This document shows positions 26,401 to 37,193 of a DNA stretch of 64,000 nt, piece by piece. The notes under the pieces were generated by a model. That model saw only the letters and a list, made by a program, of their open reading frames with translations. It was not told the DNA's origin and ran no database searches. How positions within the stretch are numbered: position 1 is the first letter of the stretch; every line of letters begins with the position of its first letter. Made by a program: the position numbers and the translations under genes. Source of the stretch: Agelas oroides (Eukaryota > Porifera > Demospongiae > Agelasida > Agelasidae); the NCBI GenBank assembly GCA_949130485.1, contig OX422191.1, positions 5,581,754 to 5,645,753 on the forward strand, in the 5' to 3' direction.

Positions 26401-29400
26401 GCATTACAGGACTTCAAAAGTGGTAAAAACTGCTTTCTCGATCGTCTATGGCACTTAAACAGGCCTACACGTGCTTCATAGCACGCCCGCGGAGGTTAAA
26501 ACTGTTTTGTCAGGATTTCCCGAACATAAACATGCTTACACTTAGCTCACACAGCCTCCACAGAGGTGAAAACTGCTTTGTCGATCGTCGCAGGCACTTA
26601 AACATGTCTCCACGTGCTTTACAGCGCCTCCTCGGAGGTTAAAACGGCGTTATCAGGTCTTTTTCGCACATAACCAGGCTTGCACCAACCTCAAAGGGCC
26701 TCTACAGTAGAGAAAACTGCTTTCTCAATCCTCAATGTCACTTAAACAGGCATGCACATGCTTAACAGTACCCCCTCGGAGGATACAACGGCGTTATCAG
26801 ATCTTTTCCGCACATAAACAGGCTTGCACGGGCATCACAGGACCTTCAAAGTGGTGAAAACTGCTTTCCCGATCTTCCCCGGCACTTAAACAGGCCTGCA
26901 CGTGCTTCACAGCATCTACCCAGAGGTTAAAACGGCGTTATCAGGTCTTTCTCACACATAAACAGGCTTGCACGAGCTTCACAGGACCACCACAGCGGTG
27001 AAAACTGCTTTCTCGATCGTCCCTAGCACTGAAAGAGCCCTCCACGTGCTTCACCGTTGCACCTAGGAGGTTAAAACGGCGTTACGAGGTCTTTTCTGCA
27101 CATAAACATCCTTGCACTAGCCTCACAGAGCTTCCACAGTGGTGAAAACTGCTTTCTCGATCTTTTCTGGCATTTAAACAGGCCTGCACGTGCATCACAG
27201 TACCCACTCGGATGATAAAACAGCGTTATCAGGTCTTTCCCGCACATAAACAGGCTTGCACCAACATCATAGGGCCTCCACAGCGGAGAAAACTGCTTTC
27301 TCGATCTTGTCTGGCATTTAACAGCCCTGCACGTGCTTCACAGCACCTCCTCTGAGGTTAAAACGGCGTTATCAGGTCTTTTCCGCACGTAAACAGGATT
27401 GCACGAACCTCACAGGGATTCCACAGCGGTCCAAATTGCTTTCTCGATCTTCTCTGGCACTTAAACAAGCCGGTACGTGCTTCACAGCACAGTCCTCGGA
27501 GGCGTTATCAGTTTTTTCCCGCACATAAACAGGCTTGCACGGGCCTCACAGGACCTTCACAATGGTGAAAACTGTATTCCCGATCTTCCCTGGCACTTAA
27601 ACAGGTCTGCACGTGGTTCACAGCACCTACCCAGATGTTAAAACGGCGTTATAAGGTCTTTCCCACACATAAACAGGCTTGCACGAGCTTCACAGCACCT
27701 ACCCAGAGGTTAAAACGGCGTTATCAGGCCTTTCCCACACATAAACAGGCTTGCACGAGGTTCACAGGACCACCACAGTGGTAAAAACTGCTTTCTCGAT
27801 CGCCCCTGGCACTGAAAGAGCCCTCCACGTGCTTCACCACAACACCTAGGAGGTTAAAACGGCGTTACGAGGTCTTTTCCGCACACAAACATCCTTGCAC
27901 TAACCTCACAGGGCTTCCACAGCTGCAGTGGTGAAAACTGCTTTCTCGATCTTCTTTGGCACTTAAACAGCCCTGCACGTGCATCACAGTACCCACTCGG
28001 ATGATAAAACGGCGTTATCAGGTCTTTCACGCACATAAACGGACTTGTACCAACATCACAGGGACGCCACAGCGGAGAAAACTGCTTTCTCGATCTTCTC
28101 TGGCATTTAACAGCCCTGCACGTGCTTCACAGCACCTCCTCGGAGGTTAAAACGGCGTTATCAGGTATTTTCCGCACATAAACAGGGTTGCACGAACCTC
28201 ACAGGGATTCCACAGCGGTCAAAATTGCTTTCTCGATCTTCTCTGGCACTTAAACAAGCCGGTACGTGCTTCACAGCACAGTCCTCGGAGGCGTTATCAG
28301 GTTTTTCCGGCACATAAACAGGCTTGTACGGGCCTCACAGGAACTTCACAGTGGTGAAAACTGCTTTCCTGATCTTCCCTGACACTTAAACAGGCCTGTA
28401 CGTGCTTCACAGCACCTACTCAGAGGTTCAAACGGCGTTATCAGGTCTTTCCCACACATAAACAGGCTTGCACGAGCTTCACAGGACCACCACAGTAGTG
28501 AAAACTACTTTCTCGATCATCCCTGGCACTTAAACAGGACTACACGTGCTTGACAGTATCTCCTCGGAGGTTAAAACTGCTTTATCAGGATTTCCCGCAC
28601 ATAAACAGGCTTGCCCGATCCTCACAAGACCTCCACAGCGGTCAAAACTGCTTTCTCGATCTTCTCTGGCACTTAAACAGGCCTGCACGTGGGTCACAGC
28701 ACCTACTCGGTGGTTAAAACTGCTTTATCAGGATTTCCCGTACATAAACAGGCTTGCACCAACTTTACACGGCTTCCACTGCGGTGAAAACTGCTTTCTC
28801 GACCTTCTCTGGCACTTGAACAGGCCTGCACGTGCATCACAGTACCTCCTTGGAGGTTAAAACGGTGTTATCAGGTCTTTCCCGCACATAAACAGCCTTG
28901 CACGAGCCTCACACGACCTCCACAGTGGCGAAAACTGCTCTCTCGACAGTCCCTGACAGTTAAAGAGGCCTACACGTGCTTCACAATACCCCTTCGGAAG
29001 TGAAAACGGCGTTATCAGGTATTTTCCGCACATAAACAGGGTTGCACGAACCTCACAGGGATTCCACAGCGGTCAAAATTGCTTTCTCGATCTTCTCTGG
29101 CACTTAAACAAGCCGGTACGTGCTTCACAGCACAGTCCTCGGAGGCGTTATCAGGTTTTTCCGGCACATAAACAGGCTTGTACGGGCCTCACAGGAACTT
29201 CACAGTGGTGAAAACTGCTTTCCTGATCTTCCCTGACACTTAAACAGGCCTGTACGTGCTTCACAGCACCTACTCAGAGGTTCAAACGGCGTTATCAGGT
29301 CTTTCCCACACATAAACAGGCTTGCACGAGCTTCACAGGACCACCACAGTAGTGAAAACTACTTTCTCGATCATCCCTGGCACTTAAACAGGACTACACG

Positions 29401-32400
29401 TGCTTGACAGTATCTCCTCGGAGGTTAAAACTGCTTTCCTCGGAGATTCAAACGGTGTTATCAGGTTTTTCCCGCACATAAACAGGCTTGCACGAGCATC
29501 ACAGGACTTCAACAGTGGTGAAAACTGCTTTCTCGATCGTCTATGGCACTTAAACAGGCCTACACGTGCTTCATAGCACGCCCTCGGAGGTTAAAACTGC
29601 TTTATCAGGATTTCCCGCACATAAACAGGCTTGCCCGATCCTCACAAGACCTCCACAGCGGTCAAAACTGCTTTCTCGATCTTCTCTGGCACTTAAACAG
29701 GCCTGCACGTGGGTCACAGCACCTACTCGGTGGTTAAAACTGCTTTATCAGGATTTCCCGTACATAAACAGGCTTGCACCAACTTTACACGGCTTCCACT
29801 GCGGTGAAAACTGCTTTCTCGACCTTCTCTGGCACTTGAACAGGCCTGCACGTGCATCACAGTACCTCCTTGGAGGTTAAAACGGTGTTATCAGGTCTTT
29901 CCCGCACATAAACAGCCTTGCACGAGCCTCACACGACCTCCACAGTGGCGAAAACTGCTCTCTCGACAGTCCCTGACAGTTAAAGAGGCCTGCACGTGCT
30001 TCACAATACCCCTTCGGAAGTGAAAACGGCGTTATCAGTTCTTTTCCGCACATAAACAGGCTTGCACGAGCCTCACAGGAACTCCACAGTGGTGAAAAGT
30101 GGTTTCACGATCTTCCCTGGAACTTTAAACAGGCCTGCACGTGCTTCACAGCACCTCCTCGGATGTTAACACGGCTCTGTCAGGTCTTTCCCGCACATAA
30201 ACAGGCTTGCACTAGCCTTACAGGACCTCCACAGTGGTGAAAACTGCTTTCTCGACCGTCCATGCCACTTAAACAGGCCTACACGTGCTTCAAAGCATCT
30301 CCTCGGAGGTTGCAAACGGTGTTATCTGGTCTTTCCCGCACAAAAACAGGCTCGCACGAGCCTCACACGACCTCCACAGTGGCGAAAACTGCTTTCTCGA
30401 CAGTTCCTGGCAATTAAAGAGGCTTGCACGTGCTTCACAGTACTCCCTGGGAAGTGAAAACGGCGGTATCAGGTCTTTTCCGCACATAAGCAGGCTTGCA
30501 TCAACTTCACAGGGCTTCCACAATTTCTTTCTCGATCTTCTCTGGCACTTAAATCGGCCTCTACGTGCTTCACAGCTCCTCCTCCGCGGTGAAAACAGTG
30601 GTATCGGGTCTTTCCCGCACATAAACCGGCTTGCACGAGCCTGACAGGACCTCCACAGCAGTCGAAACTGCTTTCTCGATCTTCTCTGGCACTTAAACGG
30701 GCACGCACGTGCTTCACTGCACCTCCTCGGAGGATAAAACGGCGTTATCAAGTCTTTCCCGCAGATACATAGGCTTGCACGAGCCTCACAGTACGTCCAC
30801 AGTGGTGAAAACTGCTTTCTCGGTTTTCCCTGGCACATAAACAGGCCTCCACGTGCTTCACAACTCTTACTCCTTGGTTAAAACGGCTTTGTCAGGTCAT
30901 TACCGGACTTAAACAGGCTTCTACGAGCCTCACAGGACCTCCACAGTGGTGAAAACAGCTTTATCGATCTTCCCCGGCACTTAAACAGGCCTCCACGTGT
31001 TTCATAGCACTTCCTCGGAGGTTAAAACGGCGTTATCAGGTCTTTCACGCACATAAACAGGCATGCACGAGCCTCACAGGACTTACACAGCGGTGAAAAC
31101 TGATTTCTCTATCTTGCCTGGCACTTAACAGCTCTGCACGTGCTTCACAGCTCCTCCTTGGAGGTTAAAACTACTTTATCAGAATTTCCCGCACCTAAAC
31201 AGGATTGCACCAACCTCACAGGGCCTCCACAGCGATGAAAACTGCTTTCTCGTTTTTCCCTGGCACTTAAACAGGCCTGAACGTCCTTCACAGTACCTCC
31301 TTGGTGGTCAAAAAGGCGTTATCAAGTCTTTGCCGCACATAAACAGGCTTGCAACAATCTTACAGGGCCACTACAGTGTTGAAATCTGCTTTCATGATCT
31401 TGTCTGTCAGTTAAACAGGCCTGCACGTGCTTCACGACACCTCCTCGGAGGTTAAAACAGTGTTGTCAGGTCTTTACCGCACATAAATAGGCTTGCACTA
31501 TCCTCAAAGGACCACCACAAGGGTGAAAACAGCTTACTCGATCTTCCCTGGCACATAATAAACAGGCCTGCACGTGCATCACAGCACCTCCTCGGAGGTT
31601 AAAACTGCGATCTCAGGTCTTTCCCGCAAATAAACAGGCTTGCACGAGCCTCACAGGACCTCCAGTGGTGAAAACTGCTTTCACGATCTTCCCTGAAACT
31701 TCAAACAGGCCTGCACGTGCTTCACAGCAACTCCTCGGAGGTTAAAACGGTTTTGTCATGTCTTTCCCGTACATAAACAGACTTGCATGAGCCTCACAGG
31801 ACCGCCATGCACAATTGCGAAAACTGCTTTCTCGATCTTCCCTGGAACTTAAACAGGCCTACACGTGCTTCACAACACCTCCTCGGAGGTTAAAACTGCA
31901 CTTTCAGGTTTTCCTGCACGTAAACAGGCTTGCACCAAACTCACAGGGCCTGCAAAGCGGTGAAAACTGCTTTCTCGATCTTCTCAGGCACTTAAGCAGC
32001 CCTGCATGTGCTTTACAGCACCTCCTCGGAGGTTAAAACGGAGTTATCAGGTCTTTCCCGCACAAAAAAGTGTTGCATGAGCCTCACAAGACCTCCATAG
32101 TGGTGAAAACTGCTAATTATCTCGATCTTCCCTGGCACTTAAACAGGCCTGCACTTGCTTCACAGCACCTGGTCGAATGTTAAAACGGCGTTATCAGGTC
32201 CTTTACGCACATAAACATGCTGTGAAAACTGCTTTCTCGGTCCTCCCTGGCACATGAACAGGCCTGCACGTGCTTCACAACAACCTCCTCGGAGGTTAAA
32301 ACGACTTTGTCCGGTCTTTCCCGCACATAAACAGGCTTGCACGAGCCTCGCAGGACCACCACAGTTGTGAAATATGCTTTGTCGATCTTCTTTGGCACTT

Positions 32401-32511
32401 AAGTAGGCCTGTACGTGCTTCAAAATACCCCTTCGGAGATTAAAACAGCGTTATCAGGTCTTTCCTGCACATAAACAGCCTTGCACCAACCACATAGGGC
32501 CTCCACAGCGG
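23447..32511 (+). repeat. Left satellite array, forward orientation (part 2, degraded towards the island)
   Basis: The same 144-bp satellite resumes in the same orientation after the Ginger1 insertion. From about 24.8 kb onward the monomers are clearly more diverged: landmark boxes such as TTAAAACGGCGTTATCAGG are often altered to TTAAAACTGCTTTATCAGG, and unit lengths vary more. The array stops at CTCCACAGCGG in the middle of a monomer (32511), followed by unique DNA beginning with a run of ten T. Divergence rising towards unique sequence is what array edges usually show, where homogenisation by unequal exchange is weak. Confidence 0.95.
28142..30037 (+). repeat. Recent duplication inside the degraded part of the left array
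   Basis: 28164-28575 recurs at 29018-29429 (shift 854 bp). 28565-29015 recurs at 29585-30035 (shift 1020 bp). The copies share rare variants, such as CTTGACAGTATCTCCTCGG at 28550 and 29404 and TCACAATACCCCTTCGGAAG at 28981 and 30001. The change in shift (166 bp) falls near 29436, where GGTTAAAACTGCTTTCCTCGG marks a junction and one extra monomer is present. Even the diverged section has therefore been rearranged recently. Confidence 0.85.
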
Positions 32512-32562
32512 GCGAATTTTTTTTTTGGACGAGGTTTCAAAAGTTATTTTCAGGGTGAAAGT

Positions 32563-32593
32563 TGCGCATGCGCAGACGTTGTTGCTAGGCAAC
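32563..32593 (+). promoter_or_regulatory. Promoter signature: NRF1 palindrome and X-box
   Basis: TGCGCATGCGCA (32563-32574) is a perfect NRF1 palindrome. Six bases later GTTGCTAGGCAAC (32581-32593) is a palindromic X-box (RFX site) fitting RYYNYY-N-RRNRAC with a one-base spacer. Both are classic core-promoter elements of animals, usually within 200 bp of the start site. They lie about 200 bp upstream of the protease ATG at 32791 and just inside the island. No TATA box is evident. Actual promoter use is inferred. Confidence 0.7.
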
Positions 32594-32790
32594 AGTAATA
32601 TCATTAACCCGTTTTATACCGCGTGCTTCTCCCTCGAACTTGGCGCGAAACTTGAAGTTGACAGCTGGGAATTTGTATTGAAGACAAGCCTGTGCACAGG
32701 CCGACTGTATAGGTTGTTTATCTCCTTGCACGAGGTATACCTACTGTTTACTCATACCTAATGACCTTTACATGAAAATTTCAGACTGGC

Positions 32791-34867
32791 ATGGCAAGTA
32801 TAAGTGACTCAATCATTATTGAAGACGGTGACGATAGCATTGTGTGTGAAGAAGACTGTGATGGTGGATGGGGTATCAGTGATGATGATATTGCACGACT
32901 GACAAACAATCGCCTGTTGAATGACAAGGTAAATATCAACAGCACTGTCAAGAAAAAACTGAACATACGTTCTGGCCTGCATAATAAAAATTTATAGGCA
33001 GTTTTCTTACAACAGATCATCAGAGTATACATGAAACTCTTAATATCATCTGGGAAAATGAAGGTACACATTTGAATAGCTGCACATTCTGTCAGGAAAT
33101 CTGTGATTACTTGACCTCTAAATAGTGTTGTAGTGTGGTAATTTGATGTCCATGTTTGCAGAATGTGGTGGTCCTCGATAACCTTTTCATGAAGAAGCTG
33201 ATTGAAAATGGAATACAAAACACAGAGAACTGTAATCGAATGGTATAAATGTTCATTCTAACAATCACATTCTGCTTTCTTCTCGGCTTCTCACAGGCAG
33301 ATCTGTTTGGAGCAGAACTGATCATTTGTATCATCAATGACTCCCGCATTCACTGGACAGCAATGGTACGTTATACAATAACAATTATTATACATTTTAA
33401 TAGTGTTGATTGTGTTAGGGATACATCCAAGTTCACATGCGCAAACATGCGCCGGCCTTTATGTAGGTGATCAATAACAGGAAGGACATGCTATACTATA
33501 ACTCTCTCACTGGCTCAGGTCACCAATACTTCCAGGCATTGAGGTAAATGATGATCTCAGTAATATTTGCAACAGAGGAGGTGAATTATGTCAATATTGG
33601 AAGGTGGAGGAAATCAAACAGGGACAAAGAACGTAGGTCCATTGGTATGGTGTTAGGTCTATAAGTATATGGTGTGCCACACCATATACTTATGTACACA
33701 TGCATGTACAGACACAAACTTCCACCAAACACCCTGCATTAAACCTAGCTTTTGTTCTACCTAGGCTCTATCTGGAGAAAGAGACAGTATCACGCCAAAG
33801 AATGGCAATTGATTGGACTGGGTGGAAATTTGCTACCAAAGATGTAAGTGTGGTTGTTATGTAAACAGCTGCATTGAATTCACAAGCTACATGGGTAAAA
33901 TTGCAACCACTGATTAACCACAATGTACAACAAAGGGATTTTCTCTTCACCCACACTATCAAGTGACAATACCAACCTTCAGGCTAAACTGCAGACAGTT
34001 ACCACAGTGATATATTATATATCCCACCTATAGTATAGTTTTGCCTATACAACAGGTGGGGTTTAACTGTGATATTTTGCCTCCCTGCATGAGTGCTACA
34101 AGGGAACATAATTCACTCTCCACGTATTTTTAGTTTACAGTACACTACACTGCCATAGAGTTTCGTTGTGTGTAAATTGTAAACACTTGCACATGTACAG
34201 ATGTGTTTATAGTAACAACAAAGGACCAATCAGGTGGGATATATAATAGTTATAGCACAGGTGGCCAGGGATTTATGGCTACCTCGTCCTTGGGCTACAC
34301 CCTTGTACTCGGTCTGTTTACTGCCATAAAACCCTGGTACCGTGCTATAACTATCACATAACTTCGTAGTATGGTTAAAGGGAGAAACTTCTCTGTACAG
34401 GTGTTATACGTTGCTACTTCGGTATGTAGGATCTTCCTAAACAAGAGAATGGACGTGATTGTGGAGTTTTCATGCTGGAGGTGAGTATATTGGGAAGGTG
34501 TGTGCTAGCTAGGGAACCACCAAATTCATGCTTCCCCACATATTTCTTTTTTACCATTTAGTACATGCGCTGCCTACTCTATTTCATGAAGATGGATTTT
34601 AGCCAAGAATCAATGCAAATGATCCGGCTACGCATAGCAGACAAGCTCAGAAAATCTTGCCTCAATATTCAGGATGGTTCTTCTACTACAGCTTTTATTC
34701 AAGCCTCAGAATGCAAGAAGACAAGAGAGAAAGACCATTCCACTTTAAAGTCAAAACCCTTTGAGACCTTAAACGATGATATGGATGATTTTCAAACAAC
34801 TTCATTGAAGTATAGAAAAGAAAACGATCCAGAGAAGAACCACCCAGGTGATTATAACCTCCAATGA
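32791..34867 (+). CDS. Ulp1/SENP-like C48 cysteine protease, eight coding exons
   Basis: Predicted coding exons: 32791-32928, 32998-33024, 33162-33242, 33297-33365, 33467-33543, 33765-33843, 34430-34480 and 34562-34867. All introns are GT-AG and all phases fit, giving about 275 residues. The ATG has a good context (GGCATGGC), and a possible acceptor CAG lies 6 bp before it, so a leader exon is possible. The acidic start leads to the family block RLLNDK. His101 lies in RIHWTAM, the usual Asp position is Asn117 in LYYNSLTG, and Gln162 and Cys168 lie in PKQENGRDCGVFMLE. The spacing (16 and 51 residues; Gln six before Cys) is that of SENP/Ulp1 enzymes, which cut SUMO or related modifiers from proteins. 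The tail ends FSQESMQMIRLRIADKL plus an acidic extension. Exon 2 is only 27 bp. The stop overlaps the ATG of the SWIM frame. It may be a host gene or part of a transposon; the asparagine leaves activity open. Confidence 0.78.
33661..33693. repeat. 33-bp perfect palindrome in intron 5
   Basis: The arm ATAAGTATATGGTGTG (33661-33676) is followed by one C and its exact reverse complement (33678-33693). A partial direct copy, TTGGTATGGTGT, lies just upstream. It would form a tight hairpin in DNA or in the pre-mRNA. It may be the remnant of a tiny foldback element. Confidence 0.9.
34014..34247. mobile_element. MITE-like element in intron 6
   Basis: ATTATATATCCCACCT (34014-34029) is repeated exactly inverted as AGGTGGGATATATAAT (34232-34247), enclosing about 200 bp with no coding potential. 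Both ends lie in TA-rich flanks, so a TA target duplication is possible but cannot be proven. It looks like a non-autonomous DNA transposon; the family is not recognised. Confidence 0.55.
34246..34354. mobile_element. Foldback MITE-like element, 109 bp, next to the previous one
   Basis: The start ATAGTTATAGCAC and the following GGCCAGGGATTTATGGC are mirrored at the other end by GCCATAAAACCCTGG and GTGCTATAACTAT. The arms are about 33 bp with two or three mismatches, and the loop is about 42 bp. It abuts or overlaps by two bases the end of the 34014-34247 element, so one may have inserted at the edge of the other. Confidence 0.65.
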
Positions 34868-35571
34868 AAAGGAGGAAACAATCCAGGCTGGAAGTTGAAG
34901 TTGACACAGAATACCTGGTAGACATGTCTCTTGGAACTTGCAGCTGCCCAGCTGGAAGAGATGGATCTCCTTGCAGTCACCAGCATGCAGTGATACTTCA
35001 CTACCAGAAGGCTTCCCTGAATTATATTCCCACAATGCATCCAGCAGCACGCCAGAAACTTGCATATATTGCTCTGGGGGATAAAGTAGAAAAGAGACTG
35101 CAGTTCTATACATCTATTGGACAAAAGCATGATGAAGCACAAAATCCTAACACAGTTGAGGATACTGTTGGTGGACCTGATTTTACTGCATCTTGTTGGT
35201 CTTCTATTTGTGATGGTGCAAAAGATGACGATAACCACGATGAAGATGCACAAGACAACCACATGCAAAAGCTCACAACAGACCTCGATGAGGTAGTAGC
35301 AGACCTTAAAACACAAATGGAGTCTGATCCTCACCTAGCAAGTGGTGTCCAAAAGTTCACTGAGCGATACCTTAAAATGCGTAGAAACAAACACATGCCT
35401 TACTTGTATCTGCATTTCATCGCTTTGGGGGAAACTTCGATAGTAGAACCGCATCCAGCAGAAGAGGGGGTATCTTGAGCATGGGAAAAAGAATACCCTG
35501 AATCCATGTGACAGCTGCAGGACCAACGAAAAGGAAAGTATCGAGGAAAAGCTCCAGCTGTACCTGCACGG
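34864..35571 (+). pseudogene. SWIM zinc-finger protein, probable transposase C-terminal part, frame-disrupted
   Basis: The open frame 34864-35478 (204 codons) has a SWIM zinc finger near its start: Cys26-x-Cys28-x8-Cys37-x-His39, in TCSCPAGRDGSPCSHQHAV. SWIM fingers occur at the C-terminal side of MULE- and KDZ-type transposases and in some host proteins. A long acidic middle follows (DDDNHDEDAQDN). Near 35407 the conserved-looking reading moves to another frame (SAFHRFGGNFDSRTASSRRG), and further on to a third frame (DQRKGKYRGKAPAVPARKKK, ending about 35580). The coding sequence therefore appears broken after residue 180 or so. Its ATG overlaps the protease stop (ATGA), and no transposase core lies upstream. 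Either it was once joined to the protease in one element or gene, or it is a separate 3' fragment. Confidence 0.6.
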
Positions 35572-35579
35572 AAAAAAAA

Positions 35580-35805
35580 AAGTGTGCTAATCTGACACAA
35601 AAAGTGTGTCAAAAGTGATGTCTCCAGTTTTGACACACCTACACGCATGTCAAATTGTTAGGTGTGTCAAAACTACACATGTGCTAACTGGACAGTGTGC
35701 CAAATTAGTAGTGTGCTATTCAGCAAGTGTGCTAAATAACAAGTGTGTTATTCTACCAATGTGTCAAAATTGGTGTGCAAAATTAGCAGTGTGTCAACTG
35801 ACATG
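35580..35805. repeat. Cluster of degenerate GTGTG(C/T)(C/T)AA repeats
   Basis: About 13 loosely spaced copies (roughly every 15-20 bp) of a core like GTGTGCTAA or GTGTGTCAAA, one of them inverted (TTTTGACACACC), follow directly after an A10 run (35572-35581) at the end of the SWIM sequence. The copies differ, so this is not a simple microsatellite. It could be a set of protein-binding sites, such as subterminal repeats of the element to which the SWIM sequence belonged. Confidence 0.75.
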
Positions 35806-35809
35806 CAGC

Positions 35810-36410
35810 TGACCCCTCACTTAGTGGGTGGAGCTTTTACATGCAATTTCCAATGAAACACTCTTGACTGTAAGCAAAATGTAATTGTGACATACACTGA
35901 GTTGAAAACATGAATATACTAAAACAAGCAAACAATAGTTATGCTATAACTTACGTTACAGCATTTTATACAAATACGTATGTGATTGAAGTACTACATT
36001 GTACAAAAATGTGTCGATATACTCTATACATACAAAAATGGCATTCAACTATGCATATAATATACATTTTATGTACCTATCAATCAGTTAGTTGAGTTCA
36101 ATTGTTAACATCCATCTGTGAAAGAATAGCACATGCAATAATTATTCATATACTAGTCAGGTCATGCGATAGAGGAACTGCAATCATTCTATTATTCCAT
36201 TATACAAGTCATGTGGGGCATCTTGGAGGACAAAACAGTAGTGATTATCATACTAGCGCATTGAACTTCCCGCCCTAGCAATGCTCCTACCAGTAGCATT
36301 CATTTCTCACAGAGGTGTGTTAAATGTCTTCACTAACCCTTTGCATAGTCTAAAGTTGAAGTTAAACGCCCGAAACAGGTCTGTAGAAATGTAATTTTTG
36401 CATAATTGCT
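35810..36410. other. AT-rich stretch without recognised features
   Basis: I see no coding frame, RNA gene or repeat that I can support. CTTCCCGCCC near 36268 resembles an E2F site and lies about 160 bp before a possible first exon, but it is a single short match. Confidence 0.5.
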
Positions 36411-36431
36411 TTCCTTCAATTGCCTTCCAAC

Positions 36432-36503
36432 ATGGCAGCATGTGTACTGAAAATATTTCGAAAGTGTGGCAGCTATCATTTCAATTGCAATTCCTCTACC
36501 GGG
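36432..36503 (+). CDS. Possible first coding exon, unrecognised
   Basis: The ATG in CCAACATGGCAGC (good context, G at +4) opens 24 codons, MAACVLKIFRKCGSYHFNCN then SSTG. They end at a donor-like GGGGTATGTG. Without splicing the frame runs on to 36701. No family is recognised and no matching second exon was found with confidence, so this is only a candidate. Confidence 0.22.
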
Positions 36504-36703
36504 GTATGTGAAGAAATCACACAGTCAGCATCTCAGAAAGGCTCATCTTGTTTGTTGTTATTCATGCATACATGGAAATCCCTGAACATAATCACCAGGG
36601 ATAAGGCTAGATGTATTAAACATTGTAACCACTCACTTGGCTATGAGCCTCTTCAAGCAGCTGGGGCCTCTGTAGTCAGTTGGTGTAGTGAGGAGAAGTA
36701 AAC

Positions 36704-37190
36704 AGGCCTGGAAGGTATAGTGGAAGATGGTCATGATACAAACTAGGTTTGCAAATTTAAGAGTACATAAACGCAAGCACTGGACAATTCCCAACCAGAA
36801 GAGTCATCCACTCAGCAGGTACATTTCAGAAAATACAAGGCCTTGTGTACAACTTATGTTCTCCGCACCTCATTAAGAAATGTACTATGGCTCCCCCCAC
36901 CCCCAATCCAGTGCAGAACAAATTAAGGAGGAAGACCTAAATGCAAATTCAGACAACTGCAGTTGTAATAAGTATATAGTACAAGCTTACTTACCAGCAG
37001 TTTAAACCACTTGCAGGGCAGCGTGGAGATTGAACCTTGTGGCCTGGGTACTTCTGAACAATGAGGCATTAATAGCCTGGAGACAAAGGTCCTGTGTATG
37101 AATATACAAGTGATGTGAATTAATCATCTGGGGCTTTTAAATAAAAGCTTTTGTTCTCCCTATCTCGTACCTTTCCTCTCTGTGCATATA
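36704..37190. other. Stretch without supported gene features
   Basis: Several isolated donor- and acceptor-like sites occur, for example CTCAGCAGGTACAT near 36820 and CCCAATCCAG near 36912, but no exon chain with consistent phase. A pyrimidine-rich tract at 37150-37190 belongs to the acceptor of the exon that follows. Confidence 0.5.
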
Positions 37191-37193
37191 CAG

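Noticed and set aside
1-32511. CRISPR-like regular repeats
   Set aside because: The units are contiguous 144-bp monomers without unique spacers, in a eukaryotic setting with no cas genes.
32512-32530. T10 run as the poly-A tail of a minus-strand retroposon
   Set aside because: A single ten-base run at an array junction with no retroposon body or target duplication is not enough.
32525-32761. Open frame of 78 codons at the left edge of the island
   Set aside because: It runs straight through the NRF1 and X-box promoter motifs, has no recognisable domain and lies upstream of the protease start; probably chance.
34695-35334. Minus-strand open frames over the protease tail and SWIM sequence (up to 160 codons)
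   Set aside because: They are antisense shadows of the + strand coding sequence, which has recognisable domains; the minus frames have none.
37020-37085. Possible tRNA-derived SINE on the minus strand (B-box-like GGTTCAATCTCC at 37025-37036)
   Set aside because: Only the B-box-like word is present; no convincing A box, tail or second copy was seen.
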